Positions 9,143 through 10,106 of a stretch of 10,106 nt of DNA are shown here, one piece after another. The DNA lies in NCBI GenBank assembly GCA_002270565.1, contig NQMI01000102.1:93483-103588 (forward strand), in the 5' to 3' direction. Positions within the stretch are counted from its first letter, which is position 1. Each line of letters begins with the position of its first letter. The stretch is from Stenocarpella maydis (Eukaryota; Ascomycota; Sordariomycetes; Diaporthales; Diaporthaceae). The notes beneath the pieces were generated by a model. That model saw nothing but the letters and a program-made list of their open reading frames with translations. It was not told the DNA's origin and searched no databases. A program made the position numbers and the translations under genes.

Positions 9143-9153
9143 ATAATAAATTT

Positions 9154-9261
9154 TATAATACTTATTATTTATATAATACTTATTATTTATATAATACTTA
9201 TTATTTTTATAATACTTATTATTTATATAATACTTATTAATTATATAATACTTATTATTTA
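9154..9261 (+). repeat. 18-bp x 6 minisatellite
   Basis: Six units start at 9154, 9172, 9190, 9208, 9226 and 9244, with an exact 18-base period and consensus tataatacttattattta. Units differ at only a few positions: the third ends in TTTT and the fifth in AATTA. Every C in the array is in CpT, so there is no CpA left to mutate. Either the unit was amplified after RIP, or it was homogenised by slippage. No coding frame is maintained. Confidence 0.9.
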
Positions 9262-10106
9262 TCAATTATTAATATTAGGAAATTAGAATATCGCTTTAAA
9301 TATAAAAAATAAAATTAATACTACCCAATTTTTAAATGAAATATATAATTATGAAGGTTAAAAGATAGCTTATATAAATAATATAAGAGTTTAAGGCTTT
9401 TAATAAATGGATTTTAACGAAATTAAGGAAGGTTCCAAGAGAAATTAACATCTTTAAGGTTAAATCTTTTTTCTTAAATAGTTACCTTTATTAACTAATG
9501 TTTTTTATAAAAAAGAAACTTTTACTAAATAATCAAGTAAAGGGATATATTGTTAAAGAAAAAAAAGGGAAATATTCTATTAATATTTTTAAAAGTATAT
9601 GTTAAATAATAAAGTATTTCTTTTTATATAATATCTTTAATTAAACTTAAAAAAGACTTTCTTTAAAGCTTTTAATATAATAATCTTAAGGATATAAATA
9701 AATAATTAAAAATCAGTAATGCAAAGTAATTATGCCTGAAAGATAGTATTTAAAAGAATTTATAAATTTAATTAATATAAATATTTATAACTAGCTTTTT
9801 TTTAAATAAGAAGTATTTTTTAAAACTTAAAGCTAATAATAACAGGATTTTGATATATTATTAAGTTAAATAATATTATTTGAAAATAATTTTTTAAAAA
9901 GTCTATAAATAAAGACAAAATTCAATAATCAATAGATAAAATTAAAAATCTTATATAATTTTAAAGTAGGAGGTTTAATTAATTTTAAATTGAAAGGGTT
10001 TAAAGGTATTTTAATATTACTATATAAGGATAAAAAATGAGAAATCTTAAAGTTAAGTTAAAATAATTCTTAAGTTTTATTTCTTTTACTAAATAATTTT
10101 TCTTTA

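Larger units (their letters stand above)
6061..10106. other. AT-rich, RIP-like non-coding block (right flank)
   Basis: About 4 kb of very AT-rich DNA with no open frame of note. Lines 6121-6180 and 7441-7500 contain no CpA, TpG or CpG: each C is followed by C or T and each G is preceded by A or G. Line 7441-7500 is about 15% GC, against 68% for line 3841-3900 inside the methyltransferase. This is the expected residue of saturated RIP on both strands. Frequent homopolymer T runs occur (13 T at 8675-8687, 18 T at 9125-9142). The source was probably transposons, but no reverse transcriptase, transposase or LTR can be read. A centromeric or pericentromeric location is possible but cannot be tested here. 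Confidence 0.75.

Noticed and set aside
9154..9261. CRISPR-like array
   Set aside because: Units are contiguous 18-bp copies with no spacers, in eukaryotic-looking DNA.
6061..10106. Mitochondrial DNA or a mitochondrial insertion as the source of the AT-rich block
   Set aside because: No mitochondrial gene, rRNA or tRNA is readable, and the dinucleotide pattern (no CpA, TpG or CpG) fits RIP.

Overview
The window looks like chromosomal DNA of a filamentous ascomycete (Pezizomycotina). It alternates between very AT-rich DNA (about 1-1020 and 6061-10106, roughly 15-25% GC by eye) and a GC-balanced island of about 5 kb. The AT-rich DNA has the mark of repeat-induced point mutation (RIP): in sampled 60-base lines (481-540, 6121-6180, 7441-7500) every C is followed by C or T and every G is preceded by A or G, so CpA, TpG and CpG are absent. 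The genus cannot be told from this sequence.

Layout: 1-1020 is AT-rich, RIP-like and non-coding. 1021-2620 is a transitional stretch with no convincing gene. 2622-3303 (minus strand) holds open frames that look partly coding and could be an exon pair or a gene remnant. 3233-4507 (minus strand) is the only confident gene, an intact intronless class I SAM-dependent methyltransferase of 424 aa with a small in-frame repeat near its N-terminus. 4568-4680 holds two tiny overlapping upstream ORFs and a 27-base pyrimidine tract, probably in the leader or promoter. 4681-5925 is gene-free. 5926-6060 is a dense cluster of palindromes, an inverted repeat and a five-copy 10-bp repeat, lying exactly where the GC-balanced island gives way to AT-rich DNA. 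6061-10106 is RIP-degraded, with a less mutated segment at about 6421-6840 and an 18-bp x 6 minisatellite at 9154-9261.

The simplest reading is a single accessory gene surviving in a small island between heavily mutated, transposon-derived blocks. The methyltransferase substrate cannot be inferred, and no partner genes (synthase, oxidase, transporter, regulator) lie in the window. I did not find a convincing new multi-gene system. The most distinctive signals are the palindrome and decamer cluster at the island edge, the strand-asymmetric mutation pattern around 6481-6660, and the variable-looking termini of the methyltransferase.
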